From: Cellulomonas sp. Leaf395
GTDB lineage: Bacteria > Actinomycetota > Actinomycetes > Actinomycetales > Cellulomonadaceae
Reading direction: 5' to 3'
Assembly: GCF_001424125.1 (NCBI RefSeq)
Contig: NZ_LMQI01000003.1
Location: forward strand, 183,880-247,879
Length of the DNA: 64,000 bases
Part shown: positions 1 through 8,216 of the stretch, piece by piece
Position numbering within the stretch: position 1 is the stretch's first letter
How the letters are laid out: every line of letters begins with the position of its first letter
The notes under the pieces: generated by a model
The model's input: only the letters and a program-made list of their open reading frames with translations
The model's database searches: none
What the model was told of the DNA's origin: nothing
Position numbers and translations under genes: made by a program

Positions 1-83
1 ACGGCGACACCCTGGTCGGCGTCGGCTACAGCGAGCCCGCCGCGGTGCTGCTGCCCGGTGCGTCGACGGTGGCGGGGGCCTGA
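1..83 (+). CDS. 3' end of an upstream gene, probably a histidine phosphatase family protein
   Basis: The reading frame that starts at base 3 stays open to a TGA at 81-83 and encodes about 26 residues ending in VLLPGASTVAGA. The rest lies outside the window. The next gene starts one base after the stop, so the two are probably one operon. In actinobacteria the gene just before this resA-ccdA-resB-ccsB set is usually a phosphoglycerate-mutase-like histidine phosphatase (Rv0525 in M. tuberculosis). The identity rests on that neighbourhood, not on a motif visible here. Confidence 0.5.
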   Translation, partial: GDTLVGVGYSEPAAVLLPGASTVAGA

Positions 84-84
84 C

Positions 85-681
85 GTGCGGCGACGCGCTC
101 TCCTCGTCGGTGCCGTGGTGGCGCTCCTGGCGGTCGCGGGCTGCACGCCCGAGGCGACGACGACGCCCGACGACGTCGCGGGTCAGGGTTACCAGTCCGG
201 CGACGGCAGCACGACGACCTGGGCAGCGGGCGACCGCTCCGGTCCGCTCGAGCTGTCCGGCACCGACTTCGCGGGCAGCGCGCAGGACGTGGCCGACTGG
301 CGCGGCGAGGTCGTGGTGCTGAACACCTGGTACGCGAACTGCCCGCCGTGCCGCGCCGAGGCCCCGGACCTCGCGGCCCTGTCCACCGACTACGCCGCCG
401 ACGGCGTGCAGGTGCTGGGCATCAACCGGACCGACGACGCCGGCACCGCCCAGGCGTTCGAGCGCCAGTTCGAGGTCCCGTACCCGAGCCTCGCCGACAC
501 CGACGGCGCCGCGATCGCCGCGCTGCAAGGCACCGTCCCGGTGAACGCCGTGCCGACGACCGTCGTGCTCGACCGGTCCGGGATGGTCGCCGGACGCATC
601 CTCGGCCTCGCCGACCCGTCGACCCTGCGCTCGATGGTGGACGAGCTGCTTCTCGAACAAGCCCCTGTGCGCGCGCCATGA
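85..681 (+). CDS. resA: TlpA/ResA-family thiol-disulfide oxidoreductase lipoprotein
   Basis: Extracytoplasmic thioredoxin-fold protein that reduces apocytochrome c cysteines before haem attachment. I chose GTG 85, one base after the upstream stop: it gives a compact signal peptide with lipobox LAVAGC and lipidated Cys20. An in-frame GTG at 58 would only add nine residues ahead of it. The active site CPPC is at residues 86-89 in the context TWYANCPPCR, followed by a typical AhpC/TSA-redoxin body with a cis-Pro region (NAVPTTVVLD). Length is 198 aa. The last bases overlap ccdA in an ATGA junction. CcdA should supply its electrons from the cytoplasm. Confidence 0.93.
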   Translation: MRRRALLVGAVVALLAVAGCTPEATTTPDDVAGQGYQSGDGSTTTWAAGDRSGPLELSGTDFAGSAQDVADWRGEVVVLNTWYANCPPCRAEAPDLAALSTDYAADGVQVLGINRTDDAGTAQAFERQFEVPYPSLADTDGAAIAALQGTVPVNAVPTTVVLDRSGMVAGRILGLADPSTLRSMVDELLLEQAPVRAP

Positions 682-1490
682 TCCTCTTCGCCGACGCGGG
701 GGACGCCTTCGGTCAGACCGTCGTCTCCGGGTCGCTGCTCCTGGCGATCCCGGTGGCGCTGATCGCCGGGCTCGTCTCGTTCGCGTCGCCGTGCGTGCTC
801 CCGCTCGTTCCCGCGTACGTCGGGTACCTCGGCGGGATGACAGGGTCGTCCGACCGTCTGGGCGTGCAACCGGCCGGGACGACCCTGGTCCGCACCGCCC
901 CCGCGCGTTCCCGCGTGCTGCTCGGTGTCGCGCTGTTCGTCGCCGGGTTCACCGCCGTGTTCGTCGCGCTGGCCGTCCTCGCCGGGTCGCTCGGCGGCCT
1001 GCTGGTCGAGTACCAGGACCCGATCACGCGCGTGCTCGGCGTCGTCGTCATCGTGCTCGGCCTCGGTTTCCTCGGTGTGATCCCGTTCCTGCAGAACGAG
1101 AAGCGCGTCCACCTCGCGCCGCGGGCGGGCCTGTGGGGCGCACCGCTGCTGGGCGTCACCTTCGGGCTCGGCTGGGTGCCGTGCATCGGCCCGACGCTCG
1201 CCGCGATCCTCACGCTCTCGCTCGACGGCGGGTCGGCCGGTCGCGGTGCGCTGCTGGCCGTCGCGTTCTGCCTCGGGCTCGGGCTGCCGTTCCTGCTGGT
1301 GGCGCTCTTCGTCGATCGCAGCGCCGGGGCGCTCGGGTTCCTGCGCCGGCACCGCCTCGCGATCATGCGGTTCGGCGGTGCCATGCTCGTGATCCTCGGG
1401 ATCGCCCTGGTCACGGGTGTGTGGGGTACCTGGTCGTCGTGGCTCCAGGGCGTCCTCGTCGGCGGCGACCCGTTCGTGCCGGTCGTATGA
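678..1490 (+). CDS. ccdA: cytochrome c biogenesis protein CcdA
   Basis: Polytopic membrane protein (270 aa, about six membrane segments) that passes electrons from cytoplasmic thioredoxin to ResA. The two redox cysteines lie in the family motifs FASPCVLPLVPAY (Cys39) and GWVPCIGPT (Cys169), one in each internal half-repeat. A loop of about 30 residues follows the first segment. The ATG at 678 lies within the resA stop (ATGA overlap) and the 3' end overlaps resB in the same way, so translation of the operon is coupled. Confidence 0.95.
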   Translation: MILFADAGDAFGQTVVSGSLLLAIPVALIAGLVSFASPCVLPLVPAYVGYLGGMTGSSDRLGVQPAGTTLVRTAPARSRVLLGVALFVAGFTAVFVALAVLAGSLGGLLVEYQDPITRVLGVVVIVLGLGFLGVIPFLQNEKRVHLAPRAGLWGAPLLGVTFGLGWVPCIGPTLAAILTLSLDGGSAGRGALLAVAFCLGLGLPFLLVALFVDRSAGALGFLRRHRLAIMRFGGAMLVILGIALVTGVWGTWSSWLQGVLVGGDPFVPVV

Positions 1491-3208
1491 GCGTGCATCG
1501 GCCCGAGGGCCTCTCCGACGTCTTCATGGAGCCGACCGAGGCTCCTCCTGCGCCGCCCACCCTGCCCACCCTGGGGTTCGTCGGCTGGCTGCGCTGGGCC
1601 TGGCGGCAGCTCACCAGCATGCGGGTCGCGCTGCTGCTGCTCATGCTGCTGGCCGTCGCCGCCGTGCCCGGGACCGTCTGGCCGCAGCGCGCGCAGGACA
1701 CCGCGAAGGTCGCGACGTACATCTCCGACCACCCCACCACCGGCCCGTGGCTCGACCGGCTCGGGTTCTTCGACGTGTATTCCTCCGTCTGGTTCTCGGC
1801 GATCTACCTTCTGCTGTTCGTCTCACTCGTCGGCTGCATCCTGCCGCGCACCAAGGTGCACCTGGCCGGCGTCCGCGGGCGGCCGCCGCGCGCTCCCCGC
1901 CGGTTCACGCGCTTCCCCGCGCAGGGCTCCGGTCTCGTGGACGCCCCGCCGTCGAAGGTCGCCGACGACGCCGCGGCCGTTCTGCGCGGTGGGTGGCGCT
2001 GGCTCCCGTTCGTCCCGACCTACCGCGTGGACACCCGCGACGAGGGCCACGGCACGATCTCGGTGTCCGCGGAGCGCGGTTACCTGCGGGAGACCGGCAA
2101 CCTCGTCTTCCACCTCGCGCTCGTCGGGCTGCTCATCTCCGTGGCCACCGGGCAGGTGCTGCACTACCGCGGGCAGGCGATCGTCGTGCAGGGCCGCGGG
2201 TTCGCGAACGCGCAGGTCGACTACGACACCTTCGAGCAGGGGACCGCGTTCACCCCGTCGAGCCTCGTCCCGTTCACGCTGCGGCTCGACGAGTTCGAGT
2301 CCCGGTTCGACCCGGTCACGCTGCAGTCCCGCGACTTCACCGCGCACGTCACCCTGACCAATCCCGGCGAGGAGCCGGTCGAGGAGACCATCAAGGTCAA
2401 CCACCCCCTCGACGCCGGCGGTGCCAAGGTCTACCTCCAGGGCAACGGCTACGCGCCCGACATCACCGTGCGCGACGCCTCCGGACAGGTGGCGTTCTCG
2501 GGTCCCACGCCGTTCCTTCCGCAGGACGAGGTCTACACGTCGCGCGGCGTCGTCAAGGTGCCCGACGTGTCCGGCGACCAGGAGCAGATCGGCCTCGTCG
2601 GGTACCTCCTGCCCACCCTCGAGGAGCGTGAGACGTCCTTCGGGCCTGCCTACGCCTCGGTGAACCCGCAGCCCGACGACCCCGCGCTCGTCCTCGCCGT
2701 CTGGCAGGGCAACCTCGGGCTCGACACCGGCGTCCCGCAGAACGTGTACGAGCTCGACGAGGCGCGGATGACGCAGCTGATGGACGACGACGACAATCCC
2801 GTGACCCTCGTCGTGAAGCCTGGTGAGACCGTCGACCTGCCCGACGGGATGGGCACGGTGACCTTCAACGAGCTGCCGCGGTACGTCGCGCTCGACCTGC
2901 GCCACGACCCCGCCCTGCCCTTCGTGCTCGTGTTCGCGCTGCTCGCCTTCGCCGGGCTCGCCACCTCGCTGTTCGCTCCGCGGCGACGGCTCTGGCTCCG
3001 GCTCACCCCGGGGGCCGCAGACGGTGCCGCCGAGGGTGACGGTCGTACAGTGGTCACCGCGGCCGGGCTGGCGCGCGGCGACGACGTCGGCCTCCAGCCC
3101 GAGCTCGACAGGGTGCTCGCCCAGGTGCTCACCCAGGTGCCCGCCCGCACGGCTGACAGACCCCCGGTCGCCCCCCGCGGCCCGACCTCAGGAGAAGGCA
3201 CGCCATGA
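1487..3208 (+). CDS. resB: cytochrome c biogenesis protein ResB
   Basis: ResB (573 aa) forms the System II haem transport/ligation complex with CcsB. Visible features are hydrophobic segments near residues 44-62, 100-118 and 200-222, a long extracytoplasmic domain of about 250 residues, and a last segment near 480-502 (LPFVLVFALLAFAGLATSLF). The conserved opening LTSMRVALLLLMLLAVA and the GTVWPQ turn are typical. The ATG at 1487 overlaps the ccdA stop; the 3' end overlaps ccsB by ATGA. The C-terminal tail after the last segment is hydrophilic and probably cytoplasmic. Confidence 0.94.
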   Translation: MSVHRPEGLSDVFMEPTEAPPAPPTLPTLGFVGWLRWAWRQLTSMRVALLLLMLLAVAAVPGTVWPQRAQDTAKVATYISDHPTTGPWLDRLGFFDVYSSVWFSAIYLLLFVSLVGCILPRTKVHLAGVRGRPPRAPRRFTRFPAQGSGLVDAPPSKVADDAAAVLRGGWRWLPFVPTYRVDTRDEGHGTISVSAERGYLRETGNLVFHLALVGLLISVATGQVLHYRGQAIVVQGRGFANAQVDYDTFEQGTAFTPSSLVPFTLRLDEFESRFDPVTLQSRDFTAHVTLTNPGEEPVEETIKVNHPLDAGGAKVYLQGNGYAPDITVRDASGQVAFSGPTPFLPQDEVYTSRGVVKVPDVSGDQEQIGLVGYLLPTLEERETSFGPAYASVNPQPDDPALVLAVWQGNLGLDTGVPQNVYELDEARMTQLMDDDDNPVTLVVKPGETVDLPDGMGTVTFNELPRYVALDLRHDPALPFVLVFALLAFAGLATSLFAPRRRLWLRLTPGAADGAAEGDGRTVVTAAGLARGDDVGLQPELDRVLAQVLTQVPARTADRPPVAPRGPTSGEGTP

Positions 3209-4242
3209 CCATCGGTGACCTGAGCACCCTGCTCGTCTGGGGTGCCGCGACCGCGTTCACCGTCGCGCTGATCGCCTACAGCGTGGACCTCGCGCGCATC
3301 GCCGACCGGGCGCAGAAGCGCGTCCCCGAGGCGGCCCTCGTCGGGTCGGAGAACACGCGACCCGCCACGGCCGTCGCCGGGTCCGAGGCGCAGAGCGCGC
3401 CGGGGCGGTCGGTCCGCGCCGAGGGGATCGCGCGCTCCACCACGCTCCTCGGGCTCGTGATGCTCTTTGCCGGCATCGTGCTGCGCGGCATCGCCGCCGG
3501 TCGGTGGCCGACCGCCAACATGTACGAGTTCACGATCGTCGGCGTGTTCGTCGCCGTCCTCGTCCTCACGATCGTGCAGCGCAGGCGCGTCATCGCGTTC
3601 GTCGGCGTGGTCGTCATGGGCATCTCCGTGCTGGCCCTCGTCCTCGCGCTCAACGTGTTCTACATCCAGGCCGACCAGGTGCAGCCCGCCCTGCAGAGCT
3701 ACTGGCTGATCCTGCACGTCGGCGTCGCGATCACTGCCACCGGCATCTTCACCGTCGCGTTCGCCGCCTCCATCCTGCAGGTCCTGCGCAGCTTCCGGGA
3801 CGAGGCCCTCGCACCCGTCGACGCGCCTGCCGTCGCGGTCGGAACCCGCGCCGCCACGAGCTCGTCCCGCTCCGAGCGGTTCCGGCACTGGGTCGGCGGA
3901 CCGCGGTTCGGCTGGCTGGAGCAGGTGCCCGGCTCGCGGGAGCTCGAGGCCTTGGCGTTCCGGCTCAACGCGGTCGCTTTCGTGCTGTGGACGTTCACCC
4001 TCATCGGCGGCGCCATCTGGGCCGAGCACGCGTGGGGGCGGTACTGGGGCTGGGACCCGAAGGAGGTCGGCACGTTCGTCGCGTGGGTCGTCTACGCGGC
4101 CTACCTGCACGCCCGCACCACGCGCGGCTGGAGCGGTCGGCGGGCGTCGTACTTCGTCTTCGTCGGCTACGCCGTCGTGCTCGCGAACTTCACGGTCGTC
4201 AACCTGGTCGTCACGGGGAAGCACTCCTACTCGGGCGTGTGA
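3205..4242 (+). CDS. ccsB: cytochrome c biogenesis protein CcsB (CcsA family)
   Basis: Haem-handling membrane component of System II (345 aa). The tryptophan-rich WWD signature is visible near residues 272-292 as WAEHAWGRYWGWDPKEVG, the segment that presents haem to apocytochrome. Further conserved histidines lie in LILHVG and YLHARTTRGW. The first segment is followed by an 80-residue cytoplasmic loop typical of actinobacterial versions. It is the last gene of the resA-ccdA-resB-ccsB operon; the next gene is convergent and begins about 40 bp downstream. Confidence 0.94.
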   Translation: MTIGDLSTLLVWGAATAFTVALIAYSVDLARIADRAQKRVPEAALVGSENTRPATAVAGSEAQSAPGRSVRAEGIARSTTLLGLVMLFAGIVLRGIAAGRWPTANMYEFTIVGVFVAVLVLTIVQRRRVIAFVGVVVMGISVLALVLALNVFYIQADQVQPALQSYWLILHVGVAITATGIFTVAFAASILQVLRSFRDEALAPVDAPAVAVGTRAATSSSRSERFRHWVGGPRFGWLEQVPGSRELEALAFRLNAVAFVLWTFTLIGGAIWAEHAWGRYWGWDPKEVGTFVAWVVYAAYLHARTTRGWSGRRASYFVFVGYAVVLANFTVVNLVVTGKHSYSGV

Positions 4243-4281
4243 CGGTCGCGGCCGTCCACCGCCACGGCGGGCCGAGCTCGC

Positions 4282-4599
4282 TCAGGCCGTCGGCGGTGCG
4301 TCGTCGGACGTGCCCGGATCGGTGCGCTTTCGGTCGTCGTCCAGCCTCGACAGGAAGTCAGGGTCGTCGTCGGGTCCGGTGGTGCGGCGGTACCGCGTCG
4401 ACTGGTCCGGCCCGCCGGCGGTCCGGCGGGACCAGCGCACGGCGAGCCAGGCGAGCGAACCGATGAGCGGCACGACGAGGATCAGCGCGATCCAGAACAC
4501 CGGGTGCACCCCGAGGCGCTCGGCGGTGGTGCTGCGGATGACGTCGAACACGCAGTAGACGCTCAGTCCGATGATCAGCAGGACGGCCAGGTTCCTCAC
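4282..4599 (-). CDS. small membrane protein with a PLDc_N domain
   Basis: 105 aa starting at GTG 4599. Two hydrophobic helices (about residues 4-18 and 29-49) surround the phospholipase D/cardiolipin synthase N-terminal pattern HPVFWIALILVVPLIGSLAW. A charged cytoplasmic tail rich in Arg and Asp follows. The family occurs as a stand-alone protein in many actinobacteria and has no assigned function. The start is supported by a TACTCT box exactly 6 nt upstream, which predicts a leaderless transcript. It is divergent from the DUF4229 gene across a 57-bp gap. Confidence 0.85.
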   Translation of the reverse strand: MRNLAVLLIIGLSVYCVFDVIRSTTAERLGVHPVFWIALILVVPLIGSLAWLAVRWSRRTAGGPDQSTRYRRTTGPDDDPDFLSRLDDDRKRTDPGTSDDAPPTA

Positions 4600-4605
4600 C
4601 TCGTC

Positions 4606-4611
4606 AGAGTA
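4606..4611 (-). promoter_or_regulatory. -10 box of a leaderless promoter for the PLDc_N gene
   Basis: TACTCT on the minus strand, 6 nt before the GTG start at 4599, so transcription should begin at or next to the start codon. No ribosome binding site lies between them. Confidence 0.6.
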
Positions 4612-4644
4612 GACGCCTCGGACCGACAGCGAGGCCCCAGCGCC

Positions 4645-4650
4645 TACCCT
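4645..4650 (+). promoter_or_regulatory. -10 box of a leaderless promoter for the DUF4229 gene
   Basis: TACCCT followed by 6 nt and the GTG at 4657. It forms a divergent pair with the minus-strand box at 4606-4611; both promoters fit in the 57-bp gap. Confidence 0.6.
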
Positions 4651-4656
4651 GGGACC

Positions 4657-4944
4657 GTGCCTTTCGTCGTCTACTCGGTCCTGCGCCTCGCGCTCTTCGG
4701 TGCCTGCCTCGGCCTGCTGTGGTGGGCCGGGATGCGGACCTGGCTCGTGGCCGTCGTCGCCGCGTTCCTCGCGTGGGGGCTGTCCTACGTGCTGCTCGCC
4801 GGCCCACGGGACGCGGCCGCCCGGCAGCTGGCCGAGCGCGCGGAGCGTCGTCGTGCGGCGGGCGACCGGACGGTGCTGGGGAAGCGTGCGCAGGAGGACG
4901 CGGACGTCGAGGATGCGGCCGACGAGGCCGCGCGCGAGAGCTAG
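4657..4944 (+). CDS. DUF4229 domain-containing membrane protein
   Basis: 95 aa with two membrane helices (about residues 4-20 and 25-46) and a basic/acidic cytoplasmic tail (AERAERRRAAGDRTV, then acidic). It matches the DUF4229 family, which sits beside menA in many actinobacteria; no function is known. GTG 4657 was chosen because a TACCCT box lies 6 nt upstream and because it starts directly with the first helix. Its TAG stop (4942-4944) shares the palindrome CTAG with the stop of the convergent menA gene. Confidence 0.82.
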   Translation: MPFVVYSVLRLALFGACLGLLWWAGMRTWLVAVVAAFLAWGLSYVLLAGPRDAAARQLAERAERRRAAGDRTVLGKRAQEDADVEDAADEAARES

Positions 4945-5813
4945 AGCGCCAGCCCGAGGCCGAGCAGCACGCCGAACGCGAGCTCGAGCAGTCCGGTGCC
5001 CGCCAGGACCGGGACCAGGGCCTTCCCGCGCGCGCCGAGCAGCACCGTGACGGCCAGGACGACCGACGGCGCCAGGAGCAGCAGGACGATCAGCGTCCAC
5101 GGTGTCGCGAACGCGCACCCGATCCCGCCGAGCAGCACCGGGCCGACCACGAGCACCGCATAGGCGCGTCGCGACCAGGTCTCGCCCATCCGCACGGCGA
5201 GGGTCCGTTTGCCGACGAGGGCGTCCGTGGGCACGTCCCGCAGGTTGTTCGCCATGAGCAGCGCGCACGCGAGCATGCCGACGCACACGGCACCGACCCA
5301 CGCGGGCCAGGAGAGCTCGTCGGCCTGCGTGTAGGTGGTGCCGAGCACGGCGACGAGGCCGAAGAACACGAACACCCCGACCTCGCCGAGCCCGCGATAG
5401 CCGTACGGCCGCCGGCCGCCCGTGTACCCCCATGCCGCGGCGATGGCGAAGGCGCCGACGGCGAGCAGCCACCACTGGCCGGTGATCGTGACCAGGGTGA
5501 GGCCGAGCAGGGCGGCGAGGCCGAATGCCGCGAACGCCGCGGCCTTGACCGTCCCCGGGCTGGCGGTGCCGGACGCGGTCAGCCGCAGCGGCCCGACCCG
5601 GTCCACGTCGGTGCCGCGGATGCCGTCGGAGTAGTCGTTCGCGTAGTTGACGCCCACCTGCAGGGCGAGGGCGACGCCGAGCGCGAGAGCAGCGCGTCCG
5701 AGGTCGGCCTCGCCGAGCTGGGCGGCGGCCCCGGTGCCGACGAGCACGGGGGCGGCGGCGGCCGGCAGCGTCCGCGGTCGTGCACCCTGGACCCAGTCGC
5801 TGGCAGTCGTCAC
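4941..5813 (-). CDS. menA: 1,4-dihydroxy-2-naphthoate polyprenyltransferase MenA
   Basis: Integral membrane prenyltransferase (290 aa) that joins DHNA to the polyprenyl diphosphate tail, giving demethylmenaquinone. The UbiA-type aspartate motif is at residues 59-69 (NDYSDGIRGTD), and the second conserved region is MANNLRDVPTDALVGKRTL. Eight or more hydrophobic segments follow. GTG 5813 overlaps the menE stop in a GTGA junction, so menE-menA form a coupled operon. Its stop codon shares the CTAG tetramer with the convergent DUF4229 stop. Confidence 0.95.
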   Translation of the reverse strand: MTTASDWVQGARPRTLPAAAAPVLVGTGAAAQLGEADLGRAALALGVALALQVGVNYANDYSDGIRGTDVDRVGPLRLTASGTASPGTVKAAAFAAFGLAALLGLTLVTITGQWWLLAVGAFAIAAAWGYTGGRRPYGYRGLGEVGVFVFFGLVAVLGTTYTQADELSWPAWVGAVCVGMLACALLMANNLRDVPTDALVGKRTLAVRMGETWSRRAYAVLVVGPVLLGGIGCAFATPWTLIVLLLLAPSVVLAVTVLLGARGKALVPVLAGTGLLELAFGVLLGLGLAL

Positions 5814-6952
5814 GTGGAGTTCCTCTCGAGCTGGCGGACGGCGAGCAACGTGGCGGCCCGACGGTCGATCTTGCCCGGGCCGCGCACGGGGAGCGAGTCC
5901 GTGACCACGAGGTGGCGCGGGGCGTGCGTGGCGCCGAGGTGCTCGGCGACGGCGGTGCGGACCTGGCGGAGCGTGGGCGGTCGGGTGCCGGAGCGGGCGA
6001 CGACGACCGCGACGACGGCCTGTCCCCACTCGGCATCGGGCACGCCGACGACGCACACCTCGGCCACCCCGGGCAGGCTCGCGAGGACCGACTCGACCGG
6101 TGCGGGCGGCACCTTGACGCCCCCGCTGACCAGCACGTCGTCCGCGCGGCCGAGGACCTCGAGCGAGCCGTCGGACCAGGTGCCGAGGTCCGACGTCCGC
6201 AGGTGCCGTACCCCGTCCACCTGCACGAACGCCTCGGCGTCCAGGTCCGGGCGACCCAAGTAGCCGTCGGCGAGGACCGGACCGGCGAGCAGGATGCGAC
6301 CGTCGCCGTCGAGCCGGGCGGACACCCCGTCGAGCGGGCGACCGTCGTAGACGCACCCCCCGCACGTCTCGGTCATGCCGTACGTCGTCACGACAGCGAC
6401 ACCGGCCGCGCGGGCGCGGGGCAGCAGGTCCGGTGCTGCCGCGGCACCACCCAGCAGCACGCCGTCGAAGGAGCGGAGCGCGTCCGTCGCGCCGGCGTCG
6501 TCGAGGAGCCGCGCCAGCTGGGTGGGGACGAGCGAGGTGTACCGCGGCCCGTCGGTGGGCATCGCGCCGACCGTCGCGCCGAACGCCGCTGCCCGGAACG
6601 GGCCGGGAGCCAGGACGATCGGGACCGTGCCGGCCAGGATCGAGCGGACGAGCACCTGGAGGCCCGCGACGTGGTCCGGGGGGAGGGCAAGGAGCCAGTG
6701 CCCGGCCCCGCCGAGCCGGTCGTGCGTCGCACGCGCCGACGCGCGCAGGGCGGTGGCCGAGAGCAGGACGGACCGGGGCTCACCGGTGGAGCCCGAGGTC
6801 TGCACGACGACGGCGACGTCCTCGCCCACGTCGCCGGACGTGGTCCTGGCCCGCCCCGGTGCGACCGCGGGTCCGGTGCCCGACAGCGCGGCCGCGAGCG
6901 CCGGGAGCAGCAGGTCCGGCCGCGCGGGAACGTCACGCAGGGGTCGGATCAC
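5810..6952 (-). CDS. menE: o-succinylbenzoate-CoA ligase MenE (AMP-forming)
   Basis: Acyl-adenylate enzyme (380 aa, short as usual for actinobacterial MenE) that activates o-succinylbenzoate with CoA. The ATP-binding loop is TSGSTGEPR at residues 52-60, the A5 motif is TTYGMTETCGG, the A7/A8 region is RTSDLGTW...LGRADDVLVSGGVKV, and the C-terminal catalytic lysine is in GPGKIDRR. The P-loop carries Arg where most relatives have Lys (PRSV for PKGV). GTG 6952 is preceded by TACGCT at a 6-nt distance, a leaderless arrangement. Menaquinone pathway, cytoplasmic. Confidence 0.94.
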   Translation of the reverse strand: MIRPLRDVPARPDLLLPALAAALSGTGPAVAPGRARTTSGDVGEDVAVVVQTSGSTGEPRSVLLSATALRASARATHDRLGGAGHWLLALPPDHVAGLQVLVRSILAGTVPIVLAPGPFRAAAFGATVGAMPTDGPRYTSLVPTQLARLLDDAGATDALRSFDGVLLGGAAAAPDLLPRARAAGVAVVTTYGMTETCGGCVYDGRPLDGVSARLDGDGRILLAGPVLADGYLGRPDLDAEAFVQVDGVRHLRTSDLGTWSDGSLEVLGRADDVLVSGGVKVPPAPVESVLASLPGVAEVCVVGVPDAEWGQAVVAVVVARSGTRPPTLRQVRTAVAEHLGATHAPRHLVVTDSLPVRGPGKIDRRAATLLAVRQLERNST

Positions 6953-6958
6953 CCGCTC

Positions 6959-6964
6959 AGCGTA
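6959..6964 (-). promoter_or_regulatory. -10 box of a leaderless promoter for menE-menA
   Basis: TACGCT on the minus strand, 6 nt before GTG 6952. The opposite strand carries a separate promoter (TAGAGT at 7011-7016) for the DUF3048 gene. Confidence 0.6.
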
Positions 6965-7010
6965 GGTCCGTCACGGCGCGTGCCCGCCCGGAGCGCACAT
7001 GGTCACGCCG

Positions 7011-7016
7011 TAGAGT
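7011..7016 (+). promoter_or_regulatory. -10 box for the first DUF3048 gene
   Basis: TAGAGT lies 29 nt before the GTG at 7046. Unlike its neighbours this gene has a leader with a Shine-Dalgarno sequence (AAGGAG, 7036-7041). Confidence 0.45.
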
Positions 7017-7045
7017 GTCGCGCGGTTCACACCCGAAGGAGCACC

Positions 7046-8140
7046 GTGTCGCCCGTCCTCACCGTCCCGTGCGCCCGTCGGCGATCCGCTGCGATCGTCG
7101 CGCTGGCGACCGGCGCCGTCCTCGTCCTCGGCGCCTGCAGCGGGTCCCCGACCGACCGCTCGCCCGTCGCGCCGGTGACCCAGGCGCCCGTCATCGAGGC
7201 GGCGAAGGCCGCTCCGCCCGCACCGGTGGTGCCGCCCCGCTGGCCGCTCACCGGCGTCGTCGCCGCGGAGGTCGCCGTGCGCCCCGCGCTCGCGATCAAG
7301 GTCGAGAACTCGGGGGAGGCGCGCCCGCAGACCGGCCTGGACCAGGCCGACGTCGTGTGGGAGCAGGTGGTCGAGGGCGGCATCAGCCGGTTCGTCGCGG
7401 TCTATCAGTCGCAGGTGCCCGCCGAGGTCGGTCCGATCCGCTCGGTCCGCCCGATGGACCCCGCGATCGCCGCACCCCTGCACGGTCTGATCGCCTTCTC
7501 GGGTGGCCAGGCGCAGTTCGTCCAGGACCTGAAGAACGCGGGCCTGCAGACGATCAGCATGGATGCCGGCGCCGCCGGCTTCTACCGCAAGTCCGGGGTC
7601 GGGCCGGCGCCGCACAACGTCTACGGGACGCCGCAGACCTTCTGGGACCAGGCCGACGGCAACCACGCCGCTGCGCCGCCCACCCAGTTCGTGATCGCGA
7701 AGACCCCGGAGAAGGCCACCGCGGTCGTCGCCGGTGGCCCGTCGTCGACCGTGGCCGTGCACCTCTCCGGCTACTCGCGGCCGACGTGGACGTGGGACGC
7801 GGGGACCGGGACGTGGCTCCGTGCGGAAGGGTCCGCACCGGCGATGCTGCGCTCCGGCGCCCGGATCGCCGCGACGAACGTGGTGACGCTGAAGGTGCGC
7901 GTCGTGGACTCGGGCACCACGGACCCTGCGGGCAACCCGGTCCCGGAGACGGTGCTGGAGGGCTCGGGCGACGCCACCGTGAGCACCGGCGGGAAGTCGG
8001 TCACGGGCACGTGGGCGAAGGCAGGGACCGACGCGGTGCTGACGCTCGCGGCGGCCGACGGGTCGGTGCTGACCCTCGCTCCCGGGGTCACCTGGGTCGA
8101 GCTGGTCCCGGTGGACTCGGGTTCGGTCACGATCAGCTGA
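7046..8140 (+). CDS. DUF3048 domain-containing lipoprotein (copy 1)
   Basis: 364 aa. An N-terminal signal peptide ends in the lipobox LGAC (lipidated Cys31), followed by a Pro/Ala linker and the two-part DUF3048 domain (YerB family). Family signatures visible are ARPQTGLDQADVVWEQ, RFVAVYQS, GPIRSVRPMD and APHNVYG. The biochemical role of the family is unknown; it is a surface lipoprotein. AAGGAG 4 nt before the GTG supports the start. It is followed 76 bp later by a close paralogue, so the pair arose by tandem duplication. Confidence 0.88.
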   Translation: MSPVLTVPCARRRSAAIVALATGAVLVLGACSGSPTDRSPVAPVTQAPVIEAAKAAPPAPVVPPRWPLTGVVAAEVAVRPALAIKVENSGEARPQTGLDQADVVWEQVVEGGISRFVAVYQSQVPAEVGPIRSVRPMDPAIAAPLHGLIAFSGGQAQFVQDLKNAGLQTISMDAGAAGFYRKSGVGPAPHNVYGTPQTFWDQADGNHAAAPPTQFVIAKTPEKATAVVAGGPSSTVAVHLSGYSRPTWTWDAGTGTWLRAEGSAPAMLRSGARIAATNVVTLKVRVVDSGTTDPAGNPVPETVLEGSGDATVSTGGKSVTGTWAKAGTDAVLTLAAADGSVLTLAPGVTWVELVPVDSGSVTIS

Positions 8141-8216
8141 GAACGGCCAGGCTTCCCGGTGAGGGAGCGGTGGCATGGCAGCCTGGTCCGGTCCAGGCGA
8201 ACGACGGGGGAGCACG

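Noticed and set aside
4282..6036. A long minus-strand frame joining the PLDc_N protein to sequence antisense to DUF4229 and out of frame with menA
   Set aside because: Only the last 105 codons (from GTG 4599) make sense as a protein; the promoter box lies just before them.
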